Numbered from the stretch's first letter, positions 27,939 to 36,212 are shown. The stretch: DNA of 64,000 bases from Brevibacillus laterosporus (GCA_007833815.1 CP033464.1:2427501-2491500), one strand, 5' to 3'. Notes: generated by a model not told the origin, from the letters alone. Numbers and translations: made by a program.

Positions 27939-28451
27939 ATGAACTTTAAAGATTATATTCGCGTGATTCCAGATTACCCACAACCAGGGATTCGTTTTAA
28001 AGATATTACTACCCTGTTAAAAGATGGTCCTGTATACAAAGCGGCAATCAATGAACTAAAAGTATTTGCTGATACCCTAAATGTGGATGTAATTGCAGGA
28101 CCGGAAGCACGTGGTTTTGTTGTAGGAGCACCGTTGTCTTATGCGATGAACGTTGGATTTATTCCGATTCGCAAGGCTAACAAATTACCTTACAAAGCAA
28201 TTCAAGCTGACTATAGCCTAGAGTACGGCAGTGATGCTTTGGCGATGCATGAAGATGCAATCAAGCCAGGTGACCGTGTACTGATTGCTGATGACCTACT
28301 AGCGACAGGTGGTACAATCGAAACGTCTATCAACCTTGTTGAACAATTGGGCGGAATCGTAGTAGGTGCCGTATTCTTAATTGAATTGAGCTATCTAGAT
28401 GGTCGTCAAAAACTAGGTGACATCCCTGTTTCTTCTCTTATCACATACTAG
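27939..28451 (+). CDS. apt: adenine phosphoribosyltransferase
   Basis: 170 residues from the ATG at 27939 (TAGGAGGC eight bases upstream). MNFKDYIRVIPDYPQPGIRFKDITTLL and the PRPP-binding VLIADDLLATGGTIE are diagnostic. It makes AMP from adenine in the cytoplasm. Followed by its own terminator. Confidence 0.97.
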   Translation: MNFKDYIRVIPDYPQPGIRFKDITTLLKDGPVYKAAINELKVFADTLNVDVIAGPEARGFVVGAPLSYAMNVGFIPIRKANKLPYKAIQADYSLEYGSDALAMHEDAIKPGDRVLIADDLLATGGTIETSINLVEQLGGIVVGAVFLIELSYLDGRQKLGDIPVSSLITY

Positions 28452-28461
28452 TATATTGGAT

Positions 28462-28499
28462 AAAAACCTCTGTGAGCTTTTCGCTTGCAGAGGTTTTTT
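28462..28499 (+). terminator. terminator after apt
   Basis: AAAAACCTCTG and CAGAGGTTTTTT close over a loop containing a small GAGC/GCTT mini-hairpin; T run at the end. Confidence 0.85.
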
Positions 28500-28567
28500 G
28501 TGGTTTTGCCTAAGGGACTCGAGGAAAAAGTGTCTATTTTGTGTGTTTTAAGTAGAGAATGGAAGAT

Positions 28568-28614
28568 TATTACCTTTACATTCTCCCCTTCATACCAGAT
28601 AATAAAAGGTAATA
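28568..28614. promoter_or_regulatory. 10-bp inverted repeat in the relA leader
   Basis: TATTACCTTT (28568-28577) and AAAGGTAATA (28605-28614) are perfectly complementary and separated by 27 bases, 59 bases before relA. It could be a split operator or an mRNA stem. Confidence 0.4.
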
Positions 28615-28672
28615 CGTTTAAGGGAAAGATAGACGGTTTTCATCTTCAGAGTGAAGATTAAGGAAGGGAAAT

Positions 28673-30847
28673 ATGACAACGGGCATCGAGGAAATTTTAA
28701 GCAAAGCGAATAGCTATATGTCAGACGAGGACGTTACTATGCTGGAGCGTGCCTATGATTTAGCGCGCAAAGCTCACGAAGGCCAAGTGCGTAAATCCGG
28801 GGTGCCTTATATTATGCATCCGATCGCAGTGGCAGGCATTTTGACGGATATGCACATGGATGCTGTTACCGTCGCTGCCGGTTTCCTCCATGATGTTGTG
28901 GAAGATACCGAATTTACACTGGACGACTTGCGTAAAGATTTTGGTTCAGAGGTAGCTCATCTGGTAGACGGAGTCACAAAGCTGGAAAAAATTAAATACA
29001 AATCCAAAGAAGAGCAGTTAGCGGAGAATCATCGCAAAATGCTTGTGGCCATGGCACAAGATATTCGGGTCATTTTAATTAAATTGGCGGACCGTTTGCA
29101 TAATATGCGTACGTTACGTCATATGTCCGAAGAAAAGCAACGTGAAATTTCGGATGAAACGTTGGAAATCTTTGCACCGCTGGCTCATCGCCTAGGGATT
29201 GCCTTTGTAAAGTGGGAGCTAGAGGATACTGCTTTGCGCTATTTGAATCCACAGCAATATTATCGGATTGTAAACCTCATGCAGAAGAAACGGACAGAGC
29301 GCGAGGAGTACATTACGGAAGCGAAGGCAATGATTACTGATAAATTAGATGAGTTGCATATTGAAGCGGAGATTGCTGGCAGACCTAAGCATATCTATAG
29401 CATCTATAAAAAGATGGTGTCGCAGAATAAGCAGTTTAACGAAATCTATGACTTGCTAGCGCTACGCATCATTGTAAATGATATTCGTGATTGCTACGCT
29501 GTGCTCGGAATTGTACACACTTTGTGGAAACCGATGCCAGGGCGATTCAAAGATTATATTGCTATGCCAAAAGCTAACATGTATCAATCCTTGCATACAA
29601 CAGTAATCGGTCCTAAAGGTGAACCGTTGGAAGTGCAAATTCGGACATGGGAGATGCATCGAACAGCGGAGATTGGTATCGCTGCTCACTGGGCTTATAA
29701 AGAGGGCAAAGGGGAAGTCCAAGGTTCTTTTGAAGAGAAGATTGGTAATCTCCGAGAGATCATTCAAGGTGGACAAGAAGAGACACCGAATGCTCAGGAA
29801 TTTATGGAATCACTCAAGCAGGATTTGTTTTCCGATACGGTATTTATCTTTACACCAAAAGGTGACGTGGTGGAGCTTCCAAAAGGTTCGGTTCCTTTGG
29901 ATTTTGCTTATCGCATCCATTCAGCTGTCGGCAATCGGACAATCGGAGCGAAAGTGAACGGAAAAATCGTTCCGCTTGATTTTGCGTTGCGTACAGGTGA
30001 CATTATGGAAATTTTGACTTCCAAACATTCGTATGGTCCAAGTCAAGATTGGCTCAAAATAGCTAAGTCTGCTCATGCTCGCAATAAGATCAAGCAGTGG
30101 TTTAAGAAAGAAAAGCGGGAAGAAAACGTGGCTAAAGGGCTATCTATGATCGAAGCTGAGGTTAAAGCGCGTGGCTTTGATTTAAAAGAGACCATGACCA
30201 CGGAGAATGTAAAAGAAGCAGCAACTAAATTTAACTTCCAATCTGACGAGGATATGTACTCAGCAGTCGGATATGGCGGGCTCACCTCTGCACAAGTAGC
30301 GAATCGACTGACAGAAAAAATACGTAGAGATCGGGAAGAGCAGCAACAGCAAGCCATTCAGGAATTTAAATCACATGCACCCGCTCAGAAACAAACGAGA
30401 AGTGATACAGGCATCCGCGTAGAAGGCGTGGACAATTTGTTGACTCGTATTTCCCGATGTTGTTCGCCGGTTCCAGGGGATGACATTATTGGTTTCATCA
30501 CAAGAGGACGGGGAGTCTCCATTCATCGTAAGGATTGTCCGAATGTGACTCTAGAAGAGAATGATCGACTCATTCCTGTACAATGGGAAGGCGACCAGAA
30601 ACAAAACTACAATGTAGACATCGAAATTACCGGCCATGATCGCACAGGCTTGTTAAATGATGTGTTACATGTAGTGGGGGAGACGAAAACCAATATTGCA
30701 GCCGTTAGTGGCAAAGCAGATCGCAATCGCGTTGCTACTATTAACATGACGATCTGTATTAACAACATTGATCATCTACATCGCGTGGTAGAACGAATCA
30801 AACGCATTAAAGACATTTATTCTGTTCGCCGGATTTTGAACACCTAA
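28673..30847 (+). CDS. relA: bifunctional (p)ppGpp synthetase/hydrolase
   Basis: 724 residues with the full long-RSH layout: HD hydrolase domain (YIMHPIAVAG, HDVVEDTEFT; ~residues 20-200), synthetase domain (RPKHIYSIYKKM, YDLLALRIIV, YQSLHTTVIGP; ~240-350), TGS domain (VFIFTPKGDVVELPKGSVPLDFAY; ~390-455), helical and CC domain (~560-640, with RISRCCSPVPGD) and a C-terminal ACT domain (~650-724). It makes the alarmone from GTP or GDP plus ATP on starved ribosomes, and degrades it. GGAAGGG precedes the ATG. Confidence 0.97.
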   Translation: MTTGIEEILSKANSYMSDEDVTMLERAYDLARKAHEGQVRKSGVPYIMHPIAVAGILTDMHMDAVTVAAGFLHDVVEDTEFTLDDLRKDFGSEVAHLVDGVTKLEKIKYKSKEEQLAENHRKMLVAMAQDIRVILIKLADRLHNMRTLRHMSEEKQREISDETLEIFAPLAHRLGIAFVKWELEDTALRYLNPQQYYRIVNLMQKKRTEREEYITEAKAMITDKLDELHIEAEIAGRPKHIYSIYKKMVSQNKQFNEIYDLLALRIIVNDIRDCYAVLGIVHTLWKPMPGRFKDYIAMPKANMYQSLHTTVIGPKGEPLEVQIRTWEMHRTAEIGIAAHWAYKEGKGEVQGSFEEKIGNLREIIQGGQEETPNAQEFMESLKQDLFSDTVFIFTPKGDVVELPKGSVPLDFAYRIHSAVGNRTIGAKVNGKIVPLDFALRTGDIMEILTSKHSYGPSQDWLKIAKSAHARNKIKQWFKKEKREENVAKGLSMIEAEVKARGFDLKETMTTENVKEAATKFNFQSDEDMYSAVGYGGLTSAQVANRLTEKIRRDREEQQQQAIQEFKSHAPAQKQTRSDTGIRVEGVDNLLTRISRCCSPVPGDDIIGFITRGRGVSIHRKDCPNVTLEENDRLIPVQWEGDQKQNYNVDIEITGHDRTGLLNDVLHVVGETKTNIAAVSGKADRNRVATINMTICINNIDHLHRVVERIKRIKDIYSVRRILNT

Positions 30848-30861
30848 CATTTTTATGTGTC

Positions 30862-30897
30862 AGACAGTGATTCCTTGGGAACACTGTCTTTTCTTTG
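30862..30897 (+). terminator. terminator after relA
   Basis: AGACAGTG and CACTGTCT form an 8-bp stem around a short loop, followed by TTTCTTTG. It lies directly before the right boundary of the putative IS200/IS605 relic. Confidence 0.8.
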
Positions 30898-30915
30898 ATA
30901 ACCATGAAACTTGAC

Positions 30916-31080
30916 TTGAACCTCTCATGGCTAAAGCCACGAGATTCCTGCGCTATCACATCCAACGAAGTGAGAATTAGCAGGCTATCCCCGTAGTCCC
31001 TACGGTTATTGAAAAAAAGTGTACGTTGGACTCTTCTCTCTGACCTACTGCTTGGTTTTCGCTTTTCGGTCAGAGAGGAC
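30916..31080 (-). ncRNA. candidate TnpB-type guide RNA (reRNA/omega RNA) scaffold
   Basis: On the minus strand this stretch folds into: a 10-bp stem (CTCTCTGACC, 31036-31045, with GGTCAGAGAG, 31068-31077); a CCGTAG/CTACGG hairpin (30991-31005); a CCTGC/GCAGG stem (30947-30951 with 30980-30984) holding TCAC/GTGA; and the terminal CTCGTGGCT hairpin ending GGTTCAA. CGTTGGA (31024-31030) can pair with TCCAACG (30961-30967) in the loop of the second stem, a pseudoknot, as TnpB RNAs have. The bases after GGTTCAA (30915 downwards) would be the guide. Whether it is transcribed is unknown. Confidence 0.5.
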
Positions 31081-31287
31081 GAAGGTGCTTGAATGTTTTA
31101 CGCCACAAAGCATTCCTTATGGCAACCCCATACATTCAGTTTTCAATGAGCAATCTATACAAGATTAGTATACCTGTTCTTGTTAGTTATTCAAAGAAGT
31201 AGTCGGACAAGTAACGTGTCAGAAGACACGCTTTGTCCGAAGCCGATTCACCTCATGATTAAAATCACGAGTGTTCTCGGCTAATTC
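30916..31287 (-). mobile_element. putative IS200/IS605-derived relic without transposase (PATE/MITE-like)
   Basis: A 372-base non-coding island between relA and dtd on the minus strand. Near each end sits a related imperfect palindrome: CTCATGGCTAAAGCCACGAG (30924-30943) and CTCATGATTAAAATCACGAG (31252-31271), plus-strand reading. They differ by compensatory changes yet keep the same A-C mismatch, as expected of TnpA-recognised hairpins. On the minus strand the right end reads GAATCTCGTGGCTTTAGCC and finishes GAGAGGTTCAA, which agrees with my recollection of TnpB right-end/guide-RNA 3' ends such as ISDra2. The opposite boundary is preceded by TTTAT (minus strand, 31292-31288), a plausible insertion/TAM-type pentamer. 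No tnpA or intact tnpB remains. Boundaries are inferred. Confidence 0.6.
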
Positions 31288-31324
31288 ATAAAATCTAATA
31301 GAGATGGAACAGGAGTGGTAAGAA

Positions 31325-31762
31325 GTGCGAGTCGTTGTACAAAAGGCAAAAGCATCAAGCGTTTCTGTGAACGGAGATGTGGTAGGACAGATTGAGCGTG
31401 GGTTGGTTTTATTAGTCGGTATTACGCATGAGGATACGATGAAAGATGTAGAATTTGTAGCAGACAAAGTAGCAAATTTGCGGATTTTTGAAGACGAGGA
31501 AGGAAAAATGAATTACTCTGTGAAAGATACAGGTGGTCAAATTTTATCTATTTCCCAATTTACCCTATACGGAGATTGCCGTAAAGGTCGACGTCCTAAC
31601 TTTATGTCGGCTGCTCGTCCAGAGGTTGCTGAGCCTTTGTATGATCAATTTAATGAGGTATTGCGGAGTAAAGGGTTACATGTAGAGACGGGGCGTTTTG
31701 GGGCAATGATGGATGTGCAGATATATAACCATGGACCTGTAACGTTGATTGTTGAAAGCTAA
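31325..31762 (+). CDS. dtd: D-aminoacyl-tRNA deacylase
   Basis: 145 residues, full length. [23 protein letters not shown], the [17 protein letters not shown] active-site segment and the GPVT motif near the C terminus ([11 protein letters not shown]) are all present. It removes D-amino acids and glycine mischarged on tRNA. GTG start at 31325 with AGGAGTGG upstream. In B. subtilis it follows relA directly; here the relic above separates them. Confidence 0.96.
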   Translation: MRVVVQKAKASSVSVNGDVVGQIERGLVLLVGITHEDTMKDVEFVADKVANLRIFEDEEGKMNYSVKDTGGQILSISQFTLYGDCRKGRRPNFMSAARPEVAEPLYDQFNEVLRSKGLHVETGRFGAMMDVQIYNHGPVTLIVES

Positions 31763-31811
31763 TGGTAGGTGAAACAAAGGTCTTCGAGAACTCAAACTAA
31801 CTAAACGTAAT

Positions 31812-31850
31812 AAAAAAGCAGCTAGTCCATTGTGGACCAGCTGCTTTTTT
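31812..31850. terminator. bidirectional terminator between dtd and the amidase gene
   Basis: AAAAAAGCAGCTAGTCCA-TTG-TGGACCAGCTGCTTTTTT: long near-perfect stem with A run before and T run after, serving convergent genes. Confidence 0.92.
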
Positions 31851-31860
31851 GTAGTAACCT

Positions 31861-33762
31861 CTAGTTCGGATAAACCTGGAAGTAACGCAATATGCCTCGG
31901 AATAAACCTTCTGCCGCATTGTGTTGATGTTGCTCGTCTCGCAGGTTAGCTTCTTCTTGTGGGTTGGTCATAAAGCCGATTTCAGCAAGAATCGCTGGCT
32001 TTGGATTTTCACGAATGACATGGAAATCACCAAATCTGGACGTTAAATCCTTATATTGAGTGGTAGCAACAATCTCTCTTTGCGTCAGTTCGGCTAATTC
32101 CATTGATTTGCCTTTATGGTAGTAGAACATGATGGTACCATTTGTTGCTGCGTTTGGATGCGTATTGTGATGGACACTGACAAACATGTCTGCATTGTTT
32201 TGCACAGCCACTTGAACACGTTGTTCCAATGTAAGAGTAGTATCATCAGCACGAGTCATGATGACGCGGGCTCCAGACGCCTCCAGACGTTGTTTCAGCT
32301 TCAGAGCTACCTGAAGGTTAATCTCTTTTTCAAATGTCTTGTAACTGGTACCCACGGCACCACTATCTGTCCCACCGTGTCCAGGATCAATTACAATTAA
32401 TTTACCTCTCGCTTCATTTCCACTTAAGGCAGGTAGGTTGTTTAGATCTGTTGATTCTTTTTGTACAACCCAGCTTGCAATATAGGCCGTTGTGTTATCT
32501 TTCAGGCGAATTTGATACCATTCACCTTCTGTTTTTATAACGGAATAGCTTTCACCTGGTTGTACAGTACCTACTGGCTCGTATTCGGTGCCTGGACCAG
32601 AACGAACGTTTGTACTTTCATTTAATACTTTGATTTTCATTTCTGTGTTATTACTAGGTACTGAGGGCTGAAGGTTATTTTGATTCTTATGTTCATTTGG
32701 GTCAACTACTCCAAGCGTAGGAGGGGTAACTGTTGATTTGGTAACCAACCAGCTAGCTATCCAGCCTGTTTTACCATCCGGTGTTTTTACTTGAAACCAG
32801 TCGTTGCTTTGGGATAATACAGGTAGTACATTTCCATTATTCACTTGGGTGATGACCTGGCTTGTGGTGTTCGCTTGACTCCGTATGTTTACATTATTTC
32901 CAGTTACCTTCACCGTAGTGCTTGATGAAGCAGGATTTGGTTGTGTCGGAGGCAGTGTTGTCTGATCAGACGGAGGAGCTCCTGGTTTTGAGATCCAAGC
33001 TGTTGTGCCATTATACAAAATTTGATCCCATCCATTTGACTCCGAATATTTACTCACTTGATCGCCTGCGCTTAACTGCCCGATAATCACAGCTGCGACA
33101 TTGGGCTCTGCATACACATTGGTAACGGCGGAAATTTTAATGCTACTGTTAGACGGAGGTTGCACAGTAGGTTCCACAGGTGGCAACACATCAGCGGGTG
33201 TGGGCTGATTGTTCTGATCCGCTGTAGGATTTGTTGGTGATGGTGCCCCTGGTAGCGGTGCTGACGTAGTGGGTGGTGTAGCATGTTGTACAAAATTAGC
33301 GTTAACCCAGCCTGTAGTTTTGTCAGACAATTGAATTTGTGCCCATACGCCTTCTTTTTTAATCATTTTGTAGCTTTTGGTCTTGTCCATTATCTGAACG
33401 ATTTGAGCGTCTGGTTTGGGTTCTGTCCGTACGTTTAGCATATCAACTGTGCTTTTTAAATAAATAACCTTTGGTGGCTGAGGAGGTGCTTTAATCTCCT
33501 GAAGGTATGTATTTAATCCCCAGCCTTGTTTGCCATTAGGAAGTTTTACCTGTATCCATTTATCTTTTTTTGATAGAACGGTTAGTTTTGTTGACTTAGG
33601 TACGGAACTTACAAGTTGATAGTTGGTTCCTGGACCAGAGCGAATGTTTAAAATATCGGCTGTTACCTGCACCTGGTTCGCTGCCCAGGCCATCTGAAGG
33701 GGCGCAACCAAGCTTGTGAGGCATGTTGCAAGCCCGATGATCATTTTCTTGCGAGAAAACAC
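31861..33762 (-). CDS. N-acetylmuramoyl-L-alanine amidase with five SH3b domains (YrvJ-like)
   Basis: 633 residues. Signal peptide (MIIGLATCLTSLVAPLQMAWA), then five bacterial SH3 domains, each opening with a (L)NIRSGPGTxY-type repeat at ~35, 110, 210, 290 and 380, separated by Pro/Thr/Gln-rich linkers, and an Amidase_3 zinc domain (~455-630) with VIDPGHGGTDSGAVG, the zinc ligand Glu in EKEINL, SVHHNTH and the catalytic Glu in ILAEIGFMTN. It cleaves the amide bond between MurNAc and L-Ala in peptidoglycan. The same position, next to dtd and hisS, is held by yrvJ in B. subtilis. Start GTG at 33762 with GAAAGGATGG upstream. Confidence 0.92.
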   Translation of the reverse strand: MFSRKKMIIGLATCLTSLVAPLQMAWAANQVQVTADILNIRSGPGTNYQLVSSVPKSTKLTVLSKKDKWIQVKLPNGKQGWGLNTYLQEIKAPPQPPKVIYLKSTVDMLNVRTEPKPDAQIVQIMDKTKSYKMIKKEGVWAQIQLSDKTTGWVNANFVQHATPPTTSAPLPGAPSPTNPTADQNNQPTPADVLPPVEPTVQPPSNSSIKISAVTNVYAEPNVAAVIIGQLSAGDQVSKYSESNGWDQILYNGTTAWISKPGAPPSDQTTLPPTQPNPASSSTTVKVTGNNVNIRSQANTTSQVITQVNNGNVLPVLSQSNDWFQVKTPDGKTGWIASWLVTKSTVTPPTLGVVDPNEHKNQNNLQPSVPSNNTEMKIKVLNESTNVRSGPGTEYEPVGTVQPGESYSVIKTEGEWYQIRLKDNTTAYIASWVVQKESTDLNNLPALSGNEARGKLIVIDPGHGGTDSGAVGTSYKTFEKEINLQVALKLKQRLEASGARVIMTRADDTTLTLEQRVQVAVQNNADMFVSVHHNTHPNAATNGTIMFYYHKGKSMELAELTQREIVATTQYKDLTSRFGDFHVIRENPKPAILAEIGFMTNPQEEANLRDEQHQHNAAEGLFRGILRYFQVYPN

Positions 33763-33933
33763 GTTTGTCCCATCCTTTCTGTTTGTTATTTATTCCGCCT
33801 AGCGGAAGGTTGATTTTCCGTAAAACCATACTCTTCTTCATAGACCCTACATTTTCCTGCAACTTCCGACATTTTTTTCGAGATGCATGCAAATCTTCCC
33901 ATCCGGAAACAATAGTGTAAGGAGGGATCGAGC

Positions 33934-34107
33934 ATGCGCCAATCCAATAAAGAACGTTTTGCCCAAGAATTAAATCGTCGCATGTTTTCCGTTGATTTTC
34001 ATGATTTCTTGCAAAAAGAAGCCATTTTAAACGATGTGGAAATGTCGCATGAGTTTCATATCAGTATCCGCGAGGTACAAGAGTTACGCCGGCGTTCTAA
34101 ACAGTAG
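33934..34107 (+). CDS. small 57-residue protein with a predicted helix-turn-helix
   Basis: Starts MRQSNKERFAQELNRRMFSV and ends with HEFHISIREVQELRRRSKQ, which reads like a sigma-factor-region-4-type helix-turn-helix. Similar short proteins in Bacillales are labelled sigma-like or RNA-polymerase-associated, but I cannot confirm that here. The ribosome site AAGGAGGGATC, six bases upstream, is very strong, so the gene is probably real although short. It diverges from the amidase gene and is followed by ~230 bases with no further gene. Confidence 0.7.
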   Translation: MRQSNKERFAQELNRRMFSVDFHDFLQKEAILNDVEMSHEFHISIREVQELRRRSKQ

Positions 34108-34305
34108 AGCGTGACGGAAGTTGCCGAACGAGAGTACGTCAAGCTAGTTCAAGTAGAGCAAGCTAGATGTAGTCGAACAACCTATTCAGTAGTGAATCTC
34201 ATGTCTTCTCTTTTCTTACGTATCGTACCAGCTTGTTCTTATGCGATGTAATACCCATTTAAAAATGTATGCTTTGGATAAGAACAGTTGGTTCCCTCTC
34301 TGAAA

Positions 34306-34334
34306 TTGACCACCTTATGTTGGTAAGGTAAGAT
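34306..34334 (+). promoter_or_regulatory. promoter of hemZ with an inverted repeat in the spacer
   Basis: TTGACC (34306-34311), 17 bases, TAAGAT (34329-34334). ACCTTA-TGTTGG-TAAGGT lies between and partly over the boxes, a position where a repressor would block RNA polymerase. Confidence 0.55.
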
Positions 34335-34366
34335 GAGAAGGATTGCGAAAGAAGCAGGTGAAGAAC

Positions 34367-35902
34367 ATGTTGCAAATTATATGCGTGGGTCATCAGTTCG
34401 AACGTGAAATCGGCTTTATTGCCGCACTGTTCTATGAAGTTCCCGCGATTCATTATGTACTAGACTGGGAGAATTCCTCCCATCGTGATATCAAGATAGA
34501 ACTTTGTTGTGAGTCACAAACCGATGGAGTCCATGCTACAGGACGTCTTTTGTTTGCTGATCAGCACCATACGTTTGAGTATGATCGTCCCTATCAGGAC
34601 CGTTCCGAAAAGGGTATGCGCAAAACGGCGAAGCAAGCAATTAGCTACACGCTATTAACCTTGCTGGAGCGCCATACTGGAATGGAACAGGGATGGGGCA
34701 TTTTGACGGGTATTCGACCTACCAAATTGTTGCACAAGATGCTTCAATCTGGTTTGAGTCGTGAGGAAGCTCACCGTCAATTAAGAGAAGACTACATGGT
34801 TCGCCCTCACAAGCTACAGCTCCTACAAGAGATAGTTGATCGTCAATTACATGTTGTTCCTGATTTATATCAAATTGATCGGGAAGTCTCTATCTACATT
34901 GGAATTCCATTCTGCCCAACAAAATGTGCGTACTGTACGTTTCCAGCATATGCAATTGGTGTACATCGCCAAAATGTAAATCCATTTTTGGCAGGATTGC
35001 ATGAAGAGATTCGGTCAATAGGTGACTGGTTGACCCGCCAAGATCTAGTAATCACCTCCATTTACTTTGGCGGAGGTACACCTACCAGTATTACTGCTGA
35101 CGAATTAGATGCGCTTTTTGTTACACTTTATAAACATTTTCCTCATATGGACCAAGTGCGTGAACTAACGGTAGAAGCTGGACGACCAGATACCATCACC
35201 CCTGATAAAATCGAGGTAATGAAAAAGTGGAAGGTTGACCGCATCAGCATCAATCCACAGTCGTTTACGCAAGAAACGTTGCAAGCGATTGGTAGACATC
35301 ATACTGTTGAGGAAACAGTGGATAAATATAACTTGGCCATGGAGATGGGTTTAACGAACATTAATATGGACTTGATTATCGGATTGCCAAATGAGGGGAT
35401 GCAAGAAATGAAGCATTCTCTTCAGGAAGTAGAAAAGCTCATGCCTACTTCTCTAACGGTTCATACGCTCTCGTTTAAGCGTGCATCGGAAATGACGCAA
35501 AATAAAGATAAATATCAGGTAGCCAGTCGTGAAGAGATTTTAAACATGATGCAAGAGACGGAAGAATGGGCGAAAGAGCAAGGATATTTGCCTTATTATC
35601 TCTACCGACAAAAAAACATCTTGGGTAATCTCGAAAATGTGGGCTATGCGCTACGGGATCAGGACTCTATCTATAACATCGTAATGATGGAAGAGGTGCA
35701 GACTGTACTTGGCTTAGGCTGTGGAGCTGTCTCTAAGTTGATGAGACCTGGTAGCGGTGTTTTGTCACGTTGGCCAAATCCGAAAGATCCTAAAACGTAT
35801 AATGATACGTATCAGCAGTTGATCGAGAAAAAACTGCGAGATTTAGATACGCTTTACTCAGATAAAATTTTAGGTGATCGCGTAGTTGACGCTCACTCTT
35901 GA
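34367..35902 (+). CDS. hemZ: HemZ, radical-SAM coproporphyrinogen III oxidase-like protein
   Basis: 511 residues from the ATG at 34367 (AGGTGA five bases upstream). A ~160-residue N-terminal extension with GILTGIRPTKLLHKM, characteristic of HemZ, is followed by the radical SAM core: CPTKCAYC cluster ligands (~residues 187-194), the SIYFGGGTPTSI SAM motif and the HemN-like C domain with HTLSFKRASEM. B. subtilis HemZ has been linked to anaerobic haem synthesis and shares this domain layout; true oxidase activity is less certain than the fold. Unlike B. subtilis, the gene lies directly before hisS here. Confidence 0.9.
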   Translation: MLQIICVGHQFEREIGFIAALFYEVPAIHYVLDWENSSHRDIKIELCCESQTDGVHATGRLLFADQHHTFEYDRPYQDRSEKGMRKTAKQAISYTLLTLLERHTGMEQGWGILTGIRPTKLLHKMLQSGLSREEAHRQLREDYMVRPHKLQLLQEIVDRQLHVVPDLYQIDREVSIYIGIPFCPTKCAYCTFPAYAIGVHRQNVNPFLAGLHEEIRSIGDWLTRQDLVITSIYFGGGTPTSITADELDALFVTLYKHFPHMDQVRELTVEAGRPDTITPDKIEVMKKWKVDRISINPQSFTQETLQAIGRHHTVEETVDKYNLAMEMGLTNINMDLIIGLPNEGMQEMKHSLQEVEKLMPTSLTVHTLSFKRASEMTQNKDKYQVASREEILNMMQETEEWAKEQGYLPYYLYRQKNILGNLENVGYALRDQDSIYNIVMMEEVQTVLGLGCGAVSKLMRPGSGVLSRWPNPKDPKTYNDTYQQLIEKKLRDLDTLYSDKILGDRVVDAHS

Positions 35903-35926
35903 TTTTGCTATGATCTGTAATATAAT
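35886..35926 (+). promoter_or_regulatory. overlapping sigma-A promoters of the hisS-aspS operon
   Basis: Two overlapping candidates: TTGACG (35886-35891)-17-TATGAT (35909-35914) and TTGATT (35899-35904)-16-TATAAT (35921-35926). Both start within the last codons of hemZ; the second -35 box contains the hemZ TGA. Confidence 0.6.
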
Positions 35927-35934
35927 TTTGATCT

Positions 35935-36212
35935 GATGACGGGACCAAGTAACCTTTAGACGGATAGCTAGAGAGGAAGCATCGTGGCTGAAAGTGCTTC
36001 TCTATTACGTTAGGTGAATGACCTCCCTGAAGACCCCAGTGAAAGGTAGCGTTGCTAGCTAGTAACTGTAAGGCGCGGCATCGGCGTTACGATGATAATG
36101 AAGTGGGATATGATTACATATATATCCAAGCAGGGTGGCACCACGGGAGAATATAATCTCTCGTCCCTGACATGTACGTAAGTTGGGCATGTCAAGGACG
36201 GGAGATTTTTTG
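35935..36212 (+). ncRNA. T-box riboswitch of hisS-aspS, predicted to read tRNA-Asp
   Basis: The T-box core AGGGTGGCACCACGG (36132-36146) and the terminator CTCTCGTCCCTGACATG... with CATGTCAAGGACGGGAG plus T run (36158-36212) are clear. The Stem I 3' side shows TGAATGACCTCC, giving specifier GAC (36020-36022, Asp). The UGGC of the antiterminator loop would pair with an acceptor end having G73, which fits tRNA-Asp and not tRNA-His. Uncharged tRNA-Asp should therefore allow read-through into hisS and aspS. Confidence 0.9.
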
